Below are positions 1 to 8,677 of a stretch of DNA of 64,000 bases, piece after piece. Source of the DNA: Aminobacter aganoensis (GTDB taxonomy: Bacteria; Pseudomonadota; Alphaproteobacteria; Rhizobiales; Rhizobiaceae); contig NZ_JACHOU010000003.1 of assembly GCF_014206975.1 (NCBI RefSeq), positions 372,001 to 436,000 of the forward strand, read 5' to 3'. Each line of letters starts with the position of its first letter. The stretch's first letter is position 1. Both the position numbers and the translations under genes were made by a program. The notes under the pieces are model-generated. The model searched no databases. It was not told where the DNA came from and worked only from the letters and a program-made list of their open reading frames with translations.

Positions 1-1
1 G

Positions 2-478
2 CTGATCGGCGAAGGCCAGAGCTTCATGTCGGCGGTCCTGCCGGCAGGCAGTCGTGCCGTCGCGACCGCGATCTCCGCCGACACTTCCGCCGGCGGCTTC
101 ATTCTGCCGAATGACTACGTCGACGTGATCATGACCCGCCGCAGCGATGCCGCGAAGTCGGGAAGCGGTTTCATCACCGAGACCATCCTCAAGAACATCC
201 GGGTGCTGGCCATCGACCAGACCATCCAGGAGGATGAGGAAGGCAAGAAGGTCAAGGTCGGCGAAACCGCGACGCTGGAGCTCACCGCCCAGCAGGCCGA
301 GATCATCACCGTCGCCCAGCAGATGGCGGATCGCCTCACCCTTGCCCTGCGCTCGGTCGCCGACGCCCAGGAAAGGAACCTCGCCGAGGCCGACTACCTG
401 GTCTCGGGCAGTGGCAAGCGCGGCACGGTGCGCCTCATCAAGTCAGGTGAGATTTCCGAATCGGGAGCAAGGAAATGA
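2..478 (+). CDS. cpaB: Flp pilus assembly protein CpaB (C-terminal part)
   Basis: About 158 C-terminal residues of an RcpC/CpaB-family protein are visible; the N-terminal membrane segment and most of the SAF domain lie before the window. CpaB proteins are periplasm-facing partners of the CpaC secretin in tight-adherence (Tad/Flp) pilus machines. The visible part contains 'GGFILPNDYVDVI' followed by 'KNIRVLAIDQT', typical of the RcpC/CpaB domain, and ends in a polar tail. The reading frame is open from base 2. Its stop overlaps the next start as ATGA, so translation is probably coupled to cpaC. The assignment rests on these motifs and on the cpaC-cpaD-cpaE-cpaF genes that follow. Confidence 0.92.
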   Translation: MIGEGQSFMSAVLPAGSRAVATAISADTSAGGFILPNDYVDVIMTRRSDAAKSGSGFITETILKNIRVLAIDQTIQEDEEGKKVKVGETATLELTAQQAEIITVAQQMADRLTLALRSVADAQERNLAEADYLVSGSGKRGTVRLIKSGEISESGARK

Positions 479-1989
479 GGTCCTCAGCCAGACTTCTTGT
501 CACTGCTGCAACGTTGGCGCTGAGCTCCGTTGTGGTCTGGCAATCGCCCGTCCTTGCCGCCAAGGCGAGGGTCGGCGCGGAAAATTCCAGCCAGCGCGTC
601 AAGCTCGGTCTTAACAAGTCGGTGGTCATCGACCTGCCGTCCGACGCCTACGACATCCTGGTCGCCAATCCGGCGGTCGCCGATGCCGTGACACGCACGG
701 CGCGCCGCATCTATCTGTTCGGCAAGTCGGTCGGCCAGACCAATATCTTCGTCTTCGGGCCCAATGGCGAACAGATCGCCAGCCTCGATCTCGCCATCGA
801 GCGCGACGTTGCGGGACTTGAGGACTACATCAAGCGCTTCATCCCGAATTCGCAGATCAAGGTCGAACTGATCAACGACAACGTCGTGCTGACGGGCACC
901 GTCGACACGCCGCTCGATGCCAAGCGGGCCGTCGATCTGGCGACCATCTTCGTCACCGGCGGTGAGGCGACGACCGGGCAATATTCGCAGACCGCCAGCG
1001 GCGGCTCGGAAAATGGCGGCGTCGACATCGACAATCCCGACTCGACGCGACAGAAGAGCAAGATCGTCAACCTGCTCCAGATCGTCGGCGACGACCAGGT
1101 GATGCTCAAGGTCACCGTCGCCGAGGTCAGCCGCACGGTGATGAAGCAGCTCGGCGTCAACATGATCGGCTCGGGCGATGCCAACGGCATCAGCTGGGGT
1201 GCCATCAGCGACAGCATCCCAGGACTTGGCAAGCCGCTCGGCGCCTCGCAGGTGTCCATCGGCACCTCGCTTCTCGACGCGTATGTCAATGCCATGGAGC
1301 AGGCCGGCGTGATGAAGACGCTTGCCGAGCCGACCCTCACCGCTGTCTCGGGCGAGAAGGCGACGTTCAAGGTCGGCGGCGAGTTCAACCTGGTCACCAA
1401 CCAGGAAGGAAACAGCTCCGGCGGCCGGACGTACGAAATCGAAAAGATCGAATACGGCATCGGCCTCGAATTCCAGCCGGTGGTGCTGTCCCCGGGGCGC
1501 ATAAGCCTCAAGATCAGGACCCAGGTCTCCGAGCCGACCACCGAAGCGTCGGTCTCGCTCTCGGGAGGCGGATCCCGCGGGGCAACGTTCAATTCGCCCG
1601 GCATGACGGCGCTGTCGATCCGCAAGCGCCTGGCCGACACGACGGTGGAGCTGCCTTCCGGCGGATCCATGATGATTGCCGGCCTTGTCCGCGACGACGT
1701 GCGTCAGGCGGTCAACGGATTGCCCGGGCTGTCCAAGATCCCGGTGCTTGGCACCCTGTTCCGCAGCCGCGACTTCGTCCGCAACGAGTCCGAACTCGTG
1801 ATCATCGTCACGCCGTATCTTGCCCGTCCGGTGGCGCGCAACGAACTCGCCAAGCCAGACGACAATTTCAACGCCGCCAGCGACGGCGCCGGCATGTTCC
1901 TCGGCCGCGTCAATCGCGTCTACGGCACAATGAAAACCGACAAGCCCATGGGCCGCTATCACGGCGTCGTCGGCTTCATCTACAAATGA
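475..1989 (+). CDS. cpaC: Type II/III secretin family protein CpaC (Tad pilus outer-membrane channel)
   Basis: A 504-residue secretin that should form the outer-membrane pore through which the Flp pilus leaves the cell. A Sec signal peptide is visible (hydrophobic stretch at about residues 7-24, cleavage near 'VLAAKA'). A pilus/secretin N-terminal domain follows, then a BON-like segment near residues 115-155 ('VVLTGTVDTPLDAKRA'), and the secretin domain at about 230-450 with 'EPTLTAVSGEKATFKVGGE' and 'VPVLGTLFRS'-like 'IPVLGTLFRSRDF'. The length fits CpaC/RcpA proteins. The start overlaps the cpaB stop (ATGA) and its own stop overlaps the cpaD start, which indicates one operon. Confidence 0.95.
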   Translation: MRSSARLLVTAATLALSSVVVWQSPVLAAKARVGAENSSQRVKLGLNKSVVIDLPSDAYDILVANPAVADAVTRTARRIYLFGKSVGQTNIFVFGPNGEQIASLDLAIERDVAGLEDYIKRFIPNSQIKVELINDNVVLTGTVDTPLDAKRAVDLATIFVTGGEATTGQYSQTASGGSENGGVDIDNPDSTRQKSKIVNLLQIVGDDQVMLKVTVAEVSRTVMKQLGVNMIGSGDANGISWGAISDSIPGLGKPLGASQVSIGTSLLDAYVNAMEQAGVMKTLAEPTLTAVSGEKATFKVGGEFNLVTNQEGNSSGGRTYEIEKIEYGIGLEFQPVVLSPGRISLKIRTQVSEPTTEASVSLSGGGSRGATFNSPGMTALSIRKRLADTTVELPSGGSMMIAGLVRDDVRQAVNGLPGLSKIPVLGTLFRSRDFVRNESELVIIVTPYLARPVARNELAKPDDNFNAASDGAGMFLGRVNRVYGTMKTDKPMGRYHGVVGFIYK

Positions 1990-2735
1990 GCGGGGATAGG
2001 GGCATGTCTCAGGCAATACACCACGCCACGCGCACGACCAGCCGGACCCGGCTGGAAACGTCGCGCCTCTTCCGTCCGCTTCTGGCGGCCGCCGCCGTCG
2101 CCCTTGTCGCCGGTTGCGCGACCAACCGCGACAGCGTCACCGTCGGCTCGATCCCGGATGACTACCGCACCAATCACCCGATCGTCATTGCCGAGAAGAA
2201 CCAGACCCTCGACATCGCCGTCGGCAACAGTGACCGGGGCATCTCCAAGGGCCAGGAGGCGACATTCGTCGGCTTCCTCAGCGATTACGACAGCCGCTCC
2301 AAGCCGGCGCTGACGATCATGGTCCCCGCGGGGGCTTCGAACGACGTCGCGGCGAACGAGGCGGCACGGGCTCTGGCGCGCGTGGCTACCAGGAATGGCG
2401 TTCCGTCGAACCGCATCGACATCGCCCGCTACCAGGCGGCCTATGCCGATGCCGCGTCGCCGGTGCGCGTGACCTACACCGCCATGCGGGCGCAGACCGA
2501 CCGTTGCGGCCGCTGGCCCGAAGACGTGCTCAACACGACCGAGAACAAGCACTACGCAAATTTCGGCTGTTCCTATCAGAACAACCTCGCCGCACAGGTT
2601 GCCAACCCCGCCGACTTGCTTGGACCGCGCAAGCAGACGGAGATCGACGCCGAAAATCGCGGCGAAGTGATCGATCTCTACCGCAAGCGCGGCATTACCA
2701 CGGAGTTCAACAAGAACTCCGAAGTGAACTATTGA
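1986..2735 (+). CDS. cpaD: CpaD-like pilus assembly lipoprotein
   Basis: A 249-residue predicted lipoprotein of the CpaD family, which is thought to help the CpaC secretin reach or stay in the outer membrane. The N-terminus is positively charged and followed by a hydrophobic run ending in 'LVAGC', a lipobox whose Cys would be lipidated. The body has the CpaD layout, including 'NYRTNHPI'-like 'DDYRTNHPIVIAEKNQ' and the late 'FGCSYQNNLAAQVANPADL'. The first ATG overlaps the cpaC stop. An alternative ATG at 2004 lies after a GA-rich stretch and would only shorten the signal peptide. It lies between cpaC and cpaE, as in other alphaproteobacterial Tad loci. Confidence 0.93.
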   Translation: MSGDRGMSQAIHHATRTTSRTRLETSRLFRPLLAAAAVALVAGCATNRDSVTVGSIPDDYRTNHPIVIAEKNQTLDIAVGNSDRGISKGQEATFVGFLSDYDSRSKPALTIMVPAGASNDVAANEAARALARVATRNGVPSNRIDIARYQAAYADAASPVRVTYTAMRAQTDRCGRWPEDVLNTTENKHYANFGCSYQNNLAAQVANPADLLGPRKQTEIDAENRGEVIDLYRKRGITTEFNKNSEVNY

Positions 2736-2761
2736 TCGCGAGCTATGGGAAGAACGAGACA

Positions 2762-4045
2762 ATGAGCAATCTCGCCTACGATTCCCAGCCTGAGAACGCG
2801 GAGCAGCCGCATCAGGACATGGCATTGATGCAGGCGCTGCGGCCCGTGCCGCGCATCTCCATCCAGGCCTTCTGCGAGAGCGACAGCGTCGCCGGCCCGA
2901 TCGAACGGGCCGGCGCCGACCGGCGCATGGCCAAGGCCCATCTCCAGGTCCATATGGGCGGGGTCGAGACTGCCGTCGAAGTCTATCGCGGCGCGCCGAC
3001 GCCCAACCTGATCATCCTCGAATCGCGCGGCGAACCGAAGACCCTCCTCGAATCTCTGCACGCGCTGTCGGAATATTGCGACCCGAGCTCCAAGGTCGTG
3101 GTCATCGGGCACTACAATGACATTGCGCTCTACCGCGAATTGATCCGCTCGGGCATCTCCGAATACGTCGTGGCGCCTGTGTCGACCGCCGACATCGTCA
3201 GCGTGATCTCCTCGATCTTCGTCGATCCCGAGGCGGAGCCGATGGGGCGCTCGATTGCCTTCGTCGGCGCCAAGGGTGGCGTCGGCTCCTCGACCATCGC
3301 CCACAACGTCGCCTGGAGCATGTCGAACCTGTTCAAGTCGGAAGTGGTCGTTGCCGACCTCGACCTGGCTTTCGGTACCGCCAACATCAACTTCGACCAG
3401 GACCCTGCCCAAGGTATTGCCGAAGCCGTGTTTGCGCCCGAGCGCGTCGACGAGGTCTATCTGGACCGTCTGTTGGCGCAATGTGCCGAACACCTGTCCC
3501 TGTTGGCCGCGCCCTCGACGCTCGAGCGCGTCTATGATTTCGACGCCGAGGCATTTTCTCAGATCATCGACACGGCCCAGCGCAGCACGCCGCTGCTGGT
3601 GCTCGACGTCCCCCACATCTGGAGCGGATGGAGCAAGAACACGCTTGCCCGTGCCGACGAAGTGGTCATCACTGCGACGCCCGAGCTCGCCAATCTGCGC
3701 AACACCAAGAACCTGGTCGACATGCTCAAGCGGCTGCGGCCCAACGATCCGCCGCCGAGGCTGATCCTCAACCAGGCAGGCCTGCCCAAGCGTCCGGAAA
3801 TCGCCGCAAGCGATTTCGCCGAACCGCTCGGCATCACCCCGATGTCCGTCATTCCCTTCGACGCGCTGCTGTTCGGCAATGCCGCAAACAATGGCCGCAT
3901 GCTGGGCGAGATGGATGCCAAGAACCCGATCGTCCAGACGATGAACGAGATTGCGCACGTGCTGACCGGAAGGTCGGAAGCCAAGGCCAAGAAGCAGTCG
4001 GGTCTTGGTGGAATCCTGGCCAAGCTCAAGGCACGCAAGAAGTGA
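2762..4045 (+). CDS. cpaE: CpaE/TadZ-type pilus localisation ATPase
   Basis: A 427-residue protein that probably positions the Tad machine at the pole. The N-terminal half, to about residue 150, resembles a degenerate response-regulator receiver without an obvious phospho-acceptor pattern. The C-terminal half is a ParA/MinD-type fold with a P-loop 'GAKGGVGSST' near residue 165. The usual Lys of KGGxGKS is replaced by Ser, a substitution common in CpaE/TadZ proteins, so ATP turnover may be weak. The ATG at 2762 is chosen because it begins the family-like N-terminus 'MSNLAYDSQ'; the upstream open frame overlaps cpaD out of frame. The C-terminus is very basic (KLKARKK). Confidence 0.93.
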   Translation: MSNLAYDSQPENAEQPHQDMALMQALRPVPRISIQAFCESDSVAGPIERAGADRRMAKAHLQVHMGGVETAVEVYRGAPTPNLIILESRGEPKTLLESLHALSEYCDPSSKVVVIGHYNDIALYRELIRSGISEYVVAPVSTADIVSVISSIFVDPEAEPMGRSIAFVGAKGGVGSSTIAHNVAWSMSNLFKSEVVVADLDLAFGTANINFDQDPAQGIAEAVFAPERVDEVYLDRLLAQCAEHLSLLAAPSTLERVYDFDAEAFSQIIDTAQRSTPLLVLDVPHIWSGWSKNTLARADEVVITATPELANLRNTKNLVDMLKRLRPNDPPPRLILNQAGLPKRPEIAASDFAEPLGITPMSVIPFDALLFGNAANNGRMLGEMDAKNPIVQTMNEIAHVLTGRSEAKAKKQSGLGGILAKLKARKK

Positions 4046-4074
4046 TACCCGCGCGGCGGAGGCGATAGTCGACC

Positions 4075-5580
4075 ATGTTTGGCAGAAGAGGCAGCGACGA
4101 CGGCAACCGCTCAACGCCGGGATTCCGCCCGAACGCACCGATACAGGCGCCGGTCGCAAACACCGGTGACACGCTGGTTGCGCCGCGCCCACCTGCGCCG
4201 GCTGCCGCGCCCGCGGAACCGGCCGCGGCGCAGCGGCGCACGGTCCAGCCGACGGCGCCATTCGCCGCCGAACCGCGCAAGCCGCAGCGCGAACGCAGCG
4301 AAAGCTACTACGATACCAAGAGCCAGGTCTTTTCGGCGCTGATCGATACAATCGACCTGTCGCAGCTGGCCAAGCTCGATCCCGACAGCGCGCGTGAGGA
4401 AATTCGCGATATCGTCAACGACATCATCGCGATCAAGAACTTCGCGATGTCGATCGCCGAGCAGGAAGAGCTGCTCGAGGATATCTGCAACGACGTTCTC
4501 GGCTACGGTCCGCTGGAGCCCTTGCTCGCACGCGACGACATCGCCGACATCATGGTGAACGGCGCCAGGAACGTCTATATCGAAGTCAACGGCAAGGTCG
4601 AGCAGACCGGCATCCGCTTCCGCGACAACCAGCAACTGCTCAACATCTGCCAGCGTATCGTCAGCCAGGTCGGCCGCCGCGTCGATGAATCCTCGCCGAT
4701 CTGCGATGCGCGCCTGCCCGACGGCTCCCGCGTCAACGTCATCGCGCCGCCGCTGTCGATCGACGGCACTGCGCTCACCATTCGAAAATTCAAGAAGGAC
4801 AAGCTGACCCTCGACCAGCTCGTCAAGTTCGGCGCCATTTCCCAGCATGGCGCCGACGTGCTGAAGATCATCGGCCGCGTCCGCTGCAACATCGTCATCT
4901 CGGGCGGTACCGGTTCGGGCAAGACGACCCTGCTCAACTGCCTGACCAATTATATCGACCGCGACGAGCGCATCATCACCTGCGAGGACTCGGCGGAACT
5001 GCAGCTGCAGCAGCCGCATGTGGTCCGCCTCGAAACACGCCCCGCCAACCTGGAAGGCGAGGGCGAGGTCACCATGCGCGACCTCGTCAAGAACTGCCTG
5101 CGCATGCGTCCTGAGCGGATCATCGTCGGCGAAGTGCGCGGACCGGAGGTGTTCGACCTGTTGCAGGCGATGAACACCGGCCACGACGGCTCGATGGGCA
5201 CCATCCACTCCAACAGCCCGCGCGAGTGCCTCAACCGTATCGAGTCCATGATCGCCATGGGCGGCTATTCGCTGCCGCAGAAGACGGTGCGCGAGATCAT
5301 CGTCGGTTCAGTCGACGTCATCATCCAGGCCGCCCGCCTGCGCGATGGCTCGCGCCGCATCACCCACATCACCGAGGTGATTGGCATGGAAGGCGACGTC
5401 ATCATCACCCAGGACCTGGTGCTCTACAACATCAAGGGCGAGGACCAGAACGGCAGGCTTCTTGGCCAGCACGTTTCTACAGGCATTGGCCGGCCGCATT
5501 TCTGGGACCGGGCACGCTACTTCGGCGAGGATGTCCGGTTGGCCAATGCTCTCGAGAGCATGGAAAAGAGTGCTGACTGA
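4075..5580 (+). CDS. cpaF: CpaF/TadA family secretion ATPase
   Basis: A 501-residue hexameric motor ATPase of the VirB11/GspE superfamily, which powers Flp pilin polymerisation at the inner membrane. A Pro/Ala-rich N-terminal linker (about residues 15-75) precedes the conserved core. Walker A 'GGTGSGKTT' is near residues 277-285, with the Asp box '[10 protein letters not shown]', Walker B region 'RIIVGEVRG' and His box '[11 protein letters not shown]' following in order. The length matches CpaF/TadA. It begins 30 bases after cpaE and is followed by the two TadB/TadC membrane-platform genes, so it belongs to the same operon. Confidence 0.96.
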   Translation: MFGRRGSDDGNRSTPGFRPNAPIQAPVANTGDTLVAPRPPAPAAAPAEPAAAQRRTVQPTAPFAAEPRKPQRERSESYYDTKSQVFSALIDTIDLSQLAKLDPDSAREEIRDIVNDIIAIKNFAMSIAEQEELLEDICNDVLGYGPLEPLLARDDIADIMVNGARNVYIEVNGKVEQTGIRFRDNQQLLNICQRIVSQVGRRVDESSPICDARLPDGSRVNVIAPPLSIDGTALTIRKFKKDKLTLDQLVKFGAISQHGADVLKIIGRVRCNIVISGGTGSGKTTLLNCLTNYIDRDERIITCEDSAELQLQQPHVVRLETRPANLEGEGEVTMRDLVKNCLRMRPERIIVGEVRGPEVFDLLQAMNTGHDGSMGTIHSNSPRECLNRIESMIAMGGYSLPQKTVREIIVGSVDVIIQAARLRDGSRRITHITEVIGMEGDVIITQDLVLYNIKGEDQNGRLLGQHVSTGIGRPHFWDRARYFGEDVRLANALESMEKSAD

Positions 5581-5623
5581 TATGACGCCGACAACGATGC
5601 GAGCGGGGAGGAATTAGGGCGCC

Positions 5624-6637
5624 ATGTTCGGGCTTGATGCCTCAATGCTGGTCTTTGTCGTCCTTGCCGGTCTGAGCGCCGGCCTGGTGGCCTACGCTTT
5701 CCTGTTCAAGCGCATGGAAAGCGAGAGCAACACCGAGCGCCGCCTTTCGACCGTGCGGCAGACCGAAATGGACCGCTCGCTGGTCAAGGCTTCGCGCGAT
5801 CGGACTGCCGAAGTCGCCAAGCGCCGGAAGTCTGTCCAGGACACGCTCAAGGAACTGGACGACAAGCAGAAGGCCAAGGACCGCAACATCAAGAAGCCGC
5901 CGCTGAAGGTTCAGATCAAGCAGGCCGGCATGCTGGTGACGATCGAGCGCTTCTACGTCTATTCCGTGGTTTGCGGCATCGTGACGACCCTTCTCGTCTA
6001 CATCGCCGGCGCCCCGCTGATCCTGCTGCCCGGTGCGCTTCTCGCCGGCACGGTCGGGCTGCCACGCTGGTTTGTCGCCTTCCGGCGCAGCCGCCGGGTC
6101 AAGCAGTTCCTCGAAGAGTTTCCCAATGCGCTCGACATCATCGTGCGCGCGGTGAAGTCGGGCCTGCCGCTCAACGACGGCATTCGCCTGATCGCGTCGG
6201 AATCGCCGGAGCCGGTGCGGGGCGAGTTCCGCCGCATCGTCGAGGCCCAGCAACTTGGCATCGCCATCCCCGACGCGGCCCTGCGCATGACCGAGACCAT
6301 GCCGTGTCCCGAAGCCGGGTTCTTCGGCATCGTCATCCAGATCCAGAGCCAGGCCGGCGGCAACCTGTCCGAGGCGCTGGGCAACCTGTCGCGCGTGCTG
6401 CGTGACCGCAAGAAGATGAAAGCCAAGGTTCAGGCGCTGTCGATGGAAGCCAAGGCCTCGGCGGCCATCATCGGCGCCCTGCCGATCATCGTCGCCTTCC
6501 TCGTCTACCTCTCGAGCCCGAACTACATCATGCCGCTGTTCACCACGAACACCGGCAATCTGATCCTGGGCATCTCCGGCATCTGGATGTCGATCGGCAT
6601 CTTCGTCATGCGCAAGATGATGAATTTCGAGGTCTAG
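5624..6637 (+). CDS. tadB: TadB-type inner-membrane pilus platform protein
   Basis: A 337-residue type II secretion F-domain membrane protein that should anchor the CpaF motor and form the inner-membrane assembly platform together with TadC. A hydrophobic helix is visible at about residues 6-27, a charged cytoplasmic stretch at 30-100, a helix pair near 110-150, the T2SSF domain from about 165 ('FLEEFPNALDIIVRAVKSGLPLND') and two C-terminal helices (280-300 and 312-330). The start ATG follows a 'GGGGAGGAATT' ribosome binding site. The gene is 44 bases from cpaF and 7 bases from tadC. Confidence 0.94.
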   Translation: MFGLDASMLVFVVLAGLSAGLVAYAFLFKRMESESNTERRLSTVRQTEMDRSLVKASRDRTAEVAKRRKSVQDTLKELDDKQKAKDRNIKKPPLKVQIKQAGMLVTIERFYVYSVVCGIVTTLLVYIAGAPLILLPGALLAGTVGLPRWFVAFRRSRRVKQFLEEFPNALDIIVRAVKSGLPLNDGIRLIASESPEPVRGEFRRIVEAQQLGIAIPDAALRMTETMPCPEAGFFGIVIQIQSQAGGNLSEALGNLSRVLRDRKKMKAKVQALSMEAKASAAIIGALPIIVAFLVYLSSPNYIMPLFTTNTGNLILGISGIWMSIGIFVMRKMMNFEV

Positions 6638-6644
6638 TGCACAA

Positions 6645-7661
6645 ATGACCGATCAAGTCGTCAAGTCGCTCACCGACCCGTCCTTCCTCATCGCCCTGCT
6701 GGTCGGCATCGCCGTCTTCGCCACGGTCTTCACGGCGATGCCGTCGCTGATCGGCAATCCGCTGAAGGCGCGCATGAAGGCTGTTGCGCTGGAACGTGAC
6801 GAGTTGCGTGCCAAGCAGCGTGTCCGTCTGGCCGCCGAAAGCGATCGCCGCCGCGGCGCGCTACGCGAGCAGCAGCATGCCGGTATGCGCAACATCGTCG
6901 AGCGCCTCGACCTGCGCCGCGCGCTCGTCGACGAAGGCACGCTCAACAAGCTGAAGGTTGCCGGCTTCCGCGGCCAGAATCCGTTGACCCGCTTCCTGTT
7001 CTTTCGCCTGGTGCTGCCCTTCGTCGGCTTGGTGCTGGCTGCCGTCTATGTCTTCGTAATGGGCGGAGCCGCGGAAAAGCCGGTCTTCGTCAAGATTTTC
7101 ATCTGCATCGTGGCGGCCTATGTCGGCTTCTACCTGCCGGTGCTCTATGTTTCCAACCGCGCCACCAAGCGCAAGCAGTCGATCCAGCAGGCATGGCCGG
7201 ACGCGCTCGACCTGATGCTGATCTGCGTCGAATCGGGCATGTCGGTGGAAGCGGCGCTACGCAAGGTCGCCGATGAGATCGGGTCGCAATCCGTCGACCT
7301 CGCCGAAGAGTTCGTGCTCACCAACGCCGAGCTGTCCTACCTGACCGAGCGTCGCCAGGCTTATGAGAACCTTGCCGCCCGCACGGGCCTCGATTCCGTC
7401 AAGTCGGTGACCCAGGCCCTGATCCAGGCAGAGCGCTACGGCACCCCTGTCGCGCACGCCCTGCGCGTGCTGGCGGCCGAAAGCCGCGACATGCGCATGA
7501 ATGCCGCCGAGAAGAAGGCCGCCGCACTTCCGCCCAAGCTGACGGTGCCGATGATCCTGTTCTTCCTGCCGGTGCTGTTTGCCATCATCCTCGGCCCTGC
7601 CGGCATCCAGATCAGCGAACGTGGCCTCTTTGGCGACAAGCAGCAGTCGAGCAGCGAATAG
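6645..7661 (+). CDS. tadC: TadC-type inner-membrane pilus platform protein
   Basis: A 338-residue paralogue of TadB with the same type II secretion F domain; the two are thought to form a heteromeric platform for the pilus motor. Membrane helices are visible near residues 12-32, 115-137, 142-160 and 300-322. The T2SSF domain includes 'WPDALDLMLICVESGMSVEAAL' near residue 185. It is the last plus-strand gene of the pilus operon and is followed after 29 bases by a strong symmetrical terminator shared with the convergent TPR gene. Confidence 0.94.
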   Translation: MTDQVVKSLTDPSFLIALLVGIAVFATVFTAMPSLIGNPLKARMKAVALERDELRAKQRVRLAAESDRRRGALREQQHAGMRNIVERLDLRRALVDEGTLNKLKVAGFRGQNPLTRFLFFRLVLPFVGLVLAAVYVFVMGGAAEKPVFVKIFICIVAAYVGFYLPVLYVSNRATKRKQSIQQAWPDALDLMLICVESGMSVEAALRKVADEIGSQSVDLAEEFVLTNAELSYLTERRQAYENLAARTGLDSVKSVTQALIQAERYGTPVAHALRVLAAESRDMRMNAAEKKAAALPPKLTVPMILFFLPVLFAIILGPAGIQISERGLFGDKQQSSSE

Positions 7662-7680
7662 GCTCCGGTTAGCCCGGACA

Positions 7681-7720
7681 AAACGAAAAAGGCCGCGTCG
7701 GACGACGCGGCCTTTTTCGT
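7681..7720. terminator. Bidirectional Rho-independent terminator between tadC and the TPR gene
   Basis: A 9-bp perfect stem (GGCCGCGTC / GACGCGGCC) with a 4-base loop at 7691-7712, preceded by AAAAA and followed by TTTTT. It therefore works in both directions, ending the pilus operon on the plus strand and the TPR lipoprotein gene on the minus strand. Confidence 0.9.
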
Positions 7721-7735
7721 GTCCGCGCCATGCGG

Positions 7736-8545
7736 TCAGTTGGTGGTCGGCTTGTCCTCGGCCTTGATCTGGTTCCAGGCGTTCTGCTGGGCAAGCATGT
7801 TGCGGAGATAGGTGACATTGGCCTGCGCCTGCTCGGGCGAAAGCTCCTGTTTCGCGATCTGCTCGGCTTCGCCGAACCGCCCCTGGAGGCCGACGGCGAG
7901 CGCAAGGTTCTGGCGCACGCGGCTGTCGGCGCCCTGCTGCGAAGCGGCCGAGCGCAGATAGGTCTCGGCCGACGTCAGGTCGCCTTCGAGCACGTAGGAC
8001 ATGCCGAGATTGGAAAGCACGGTCGGTTCGTTCGGCTTGAGGTCGAGCGCCTTGCGATAGAGGCTGCGCGCGTCCTGTGTCTGGCCGAGCTGGTCGAGGA
8101 TCGCGGCTTCGGCCGAGACCAACTTCCAGTCGGGATATTCCGGGGTCTGGGCGCGGCGCACGGCGTCGAGCGCCGGCTGCAACTCGCCCGAGGCGGCCAG
8201 CGCCTTGCCGTAAGCGGCGAGCACGTCCCGGTCCTTGGGGTAGCCGATCGCGAGCTTGCGCATCACCGCCAGCGACTGGTCCGTCTGACCCTTCATCTGC
8301 AGCGCCGAGGCATACTGCATCGCCACCGGCTTGTTGTTCGGATCGCTGGCATAGGTGCGTCCGATCTGGTCGGTGGAGCCGGCGATCGCGCCGGTCGACA
8401 TGGTGTCGACCGATTTGCCGCGACCGATCGAACCGGTGGTCATCTTGCTGGTGCCGCAACCGGCGACGCCGGCCATCAGCAGCGCCATGAAAGCCGCTCT
8501 GGCAAGGCTTTTTCCCGTTGCGTTCATCGAGCGATTGGTCAACAT
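7736..8545 (-). CDS. tadD: TPR-repeat lipoprotein, TadD-like
   Basis: A 269-residue tetratricopeptide protein. The N-terminus ends in the lipobox 'MAGVAGC', so it is probably an outer-membrane lipoprotein. From about residue 60 there are several TPR units, for example 'PNEPTVLSNLGMSYVLEGD' and 'AETYLRSAASQQGADSRVRQ'. TadD proteins next to Tad loci have this layout and may act as pilotins or scaffolds for the secretin. Its position convergent to tadC supports that role. Two further Met codons near the N-terminus leave the exact start open; the first is used because a GGAG lies upstream of it. Confidence 0.85.
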   Translation of the reverse strand: MLTNRSMNATGKSLARAAFMALLMAGVAGCGTSKMTTGSIGRGKSVDTMSTGAIAGSTDQIGRTYASDPNNKPVAMQYASALQMKGQTDQSLAVMRKLAIGYPKDRDVLAAYGKALAASGELQPALDAVRRAQTPEYPDWKLVSAEAAILDQLGQTQDARSLYRKALDLKPNEPTVLSNLGMSYVLEGDLTSAETYLRSAASQQGADSRVRQNLALAVGLQGRFGEAEQIAKQELSPEQAQANVTYLRNMLAQQNAWNQIKAEDKPTTN

Positions 8546-8677
8546 CGGAGGCAGGTCTCCATTCGTCCGCGTGGCCGTTTCGCGGCCATTTCCCCGCTTT
8601 GGAGAAATAATCTGTTAACCCTAACGGATGGTTAAGAGTGCCCTGATGCACTGCCTTCCGACACTGAAGGAGCCGAA

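Noticed and set aside
484-2016. Long open frame on the minus strand opposite cpaC
   Set aside because: It mirrors the codon pattern of cpaC, has no domain and lies inside an operon of the other strand.
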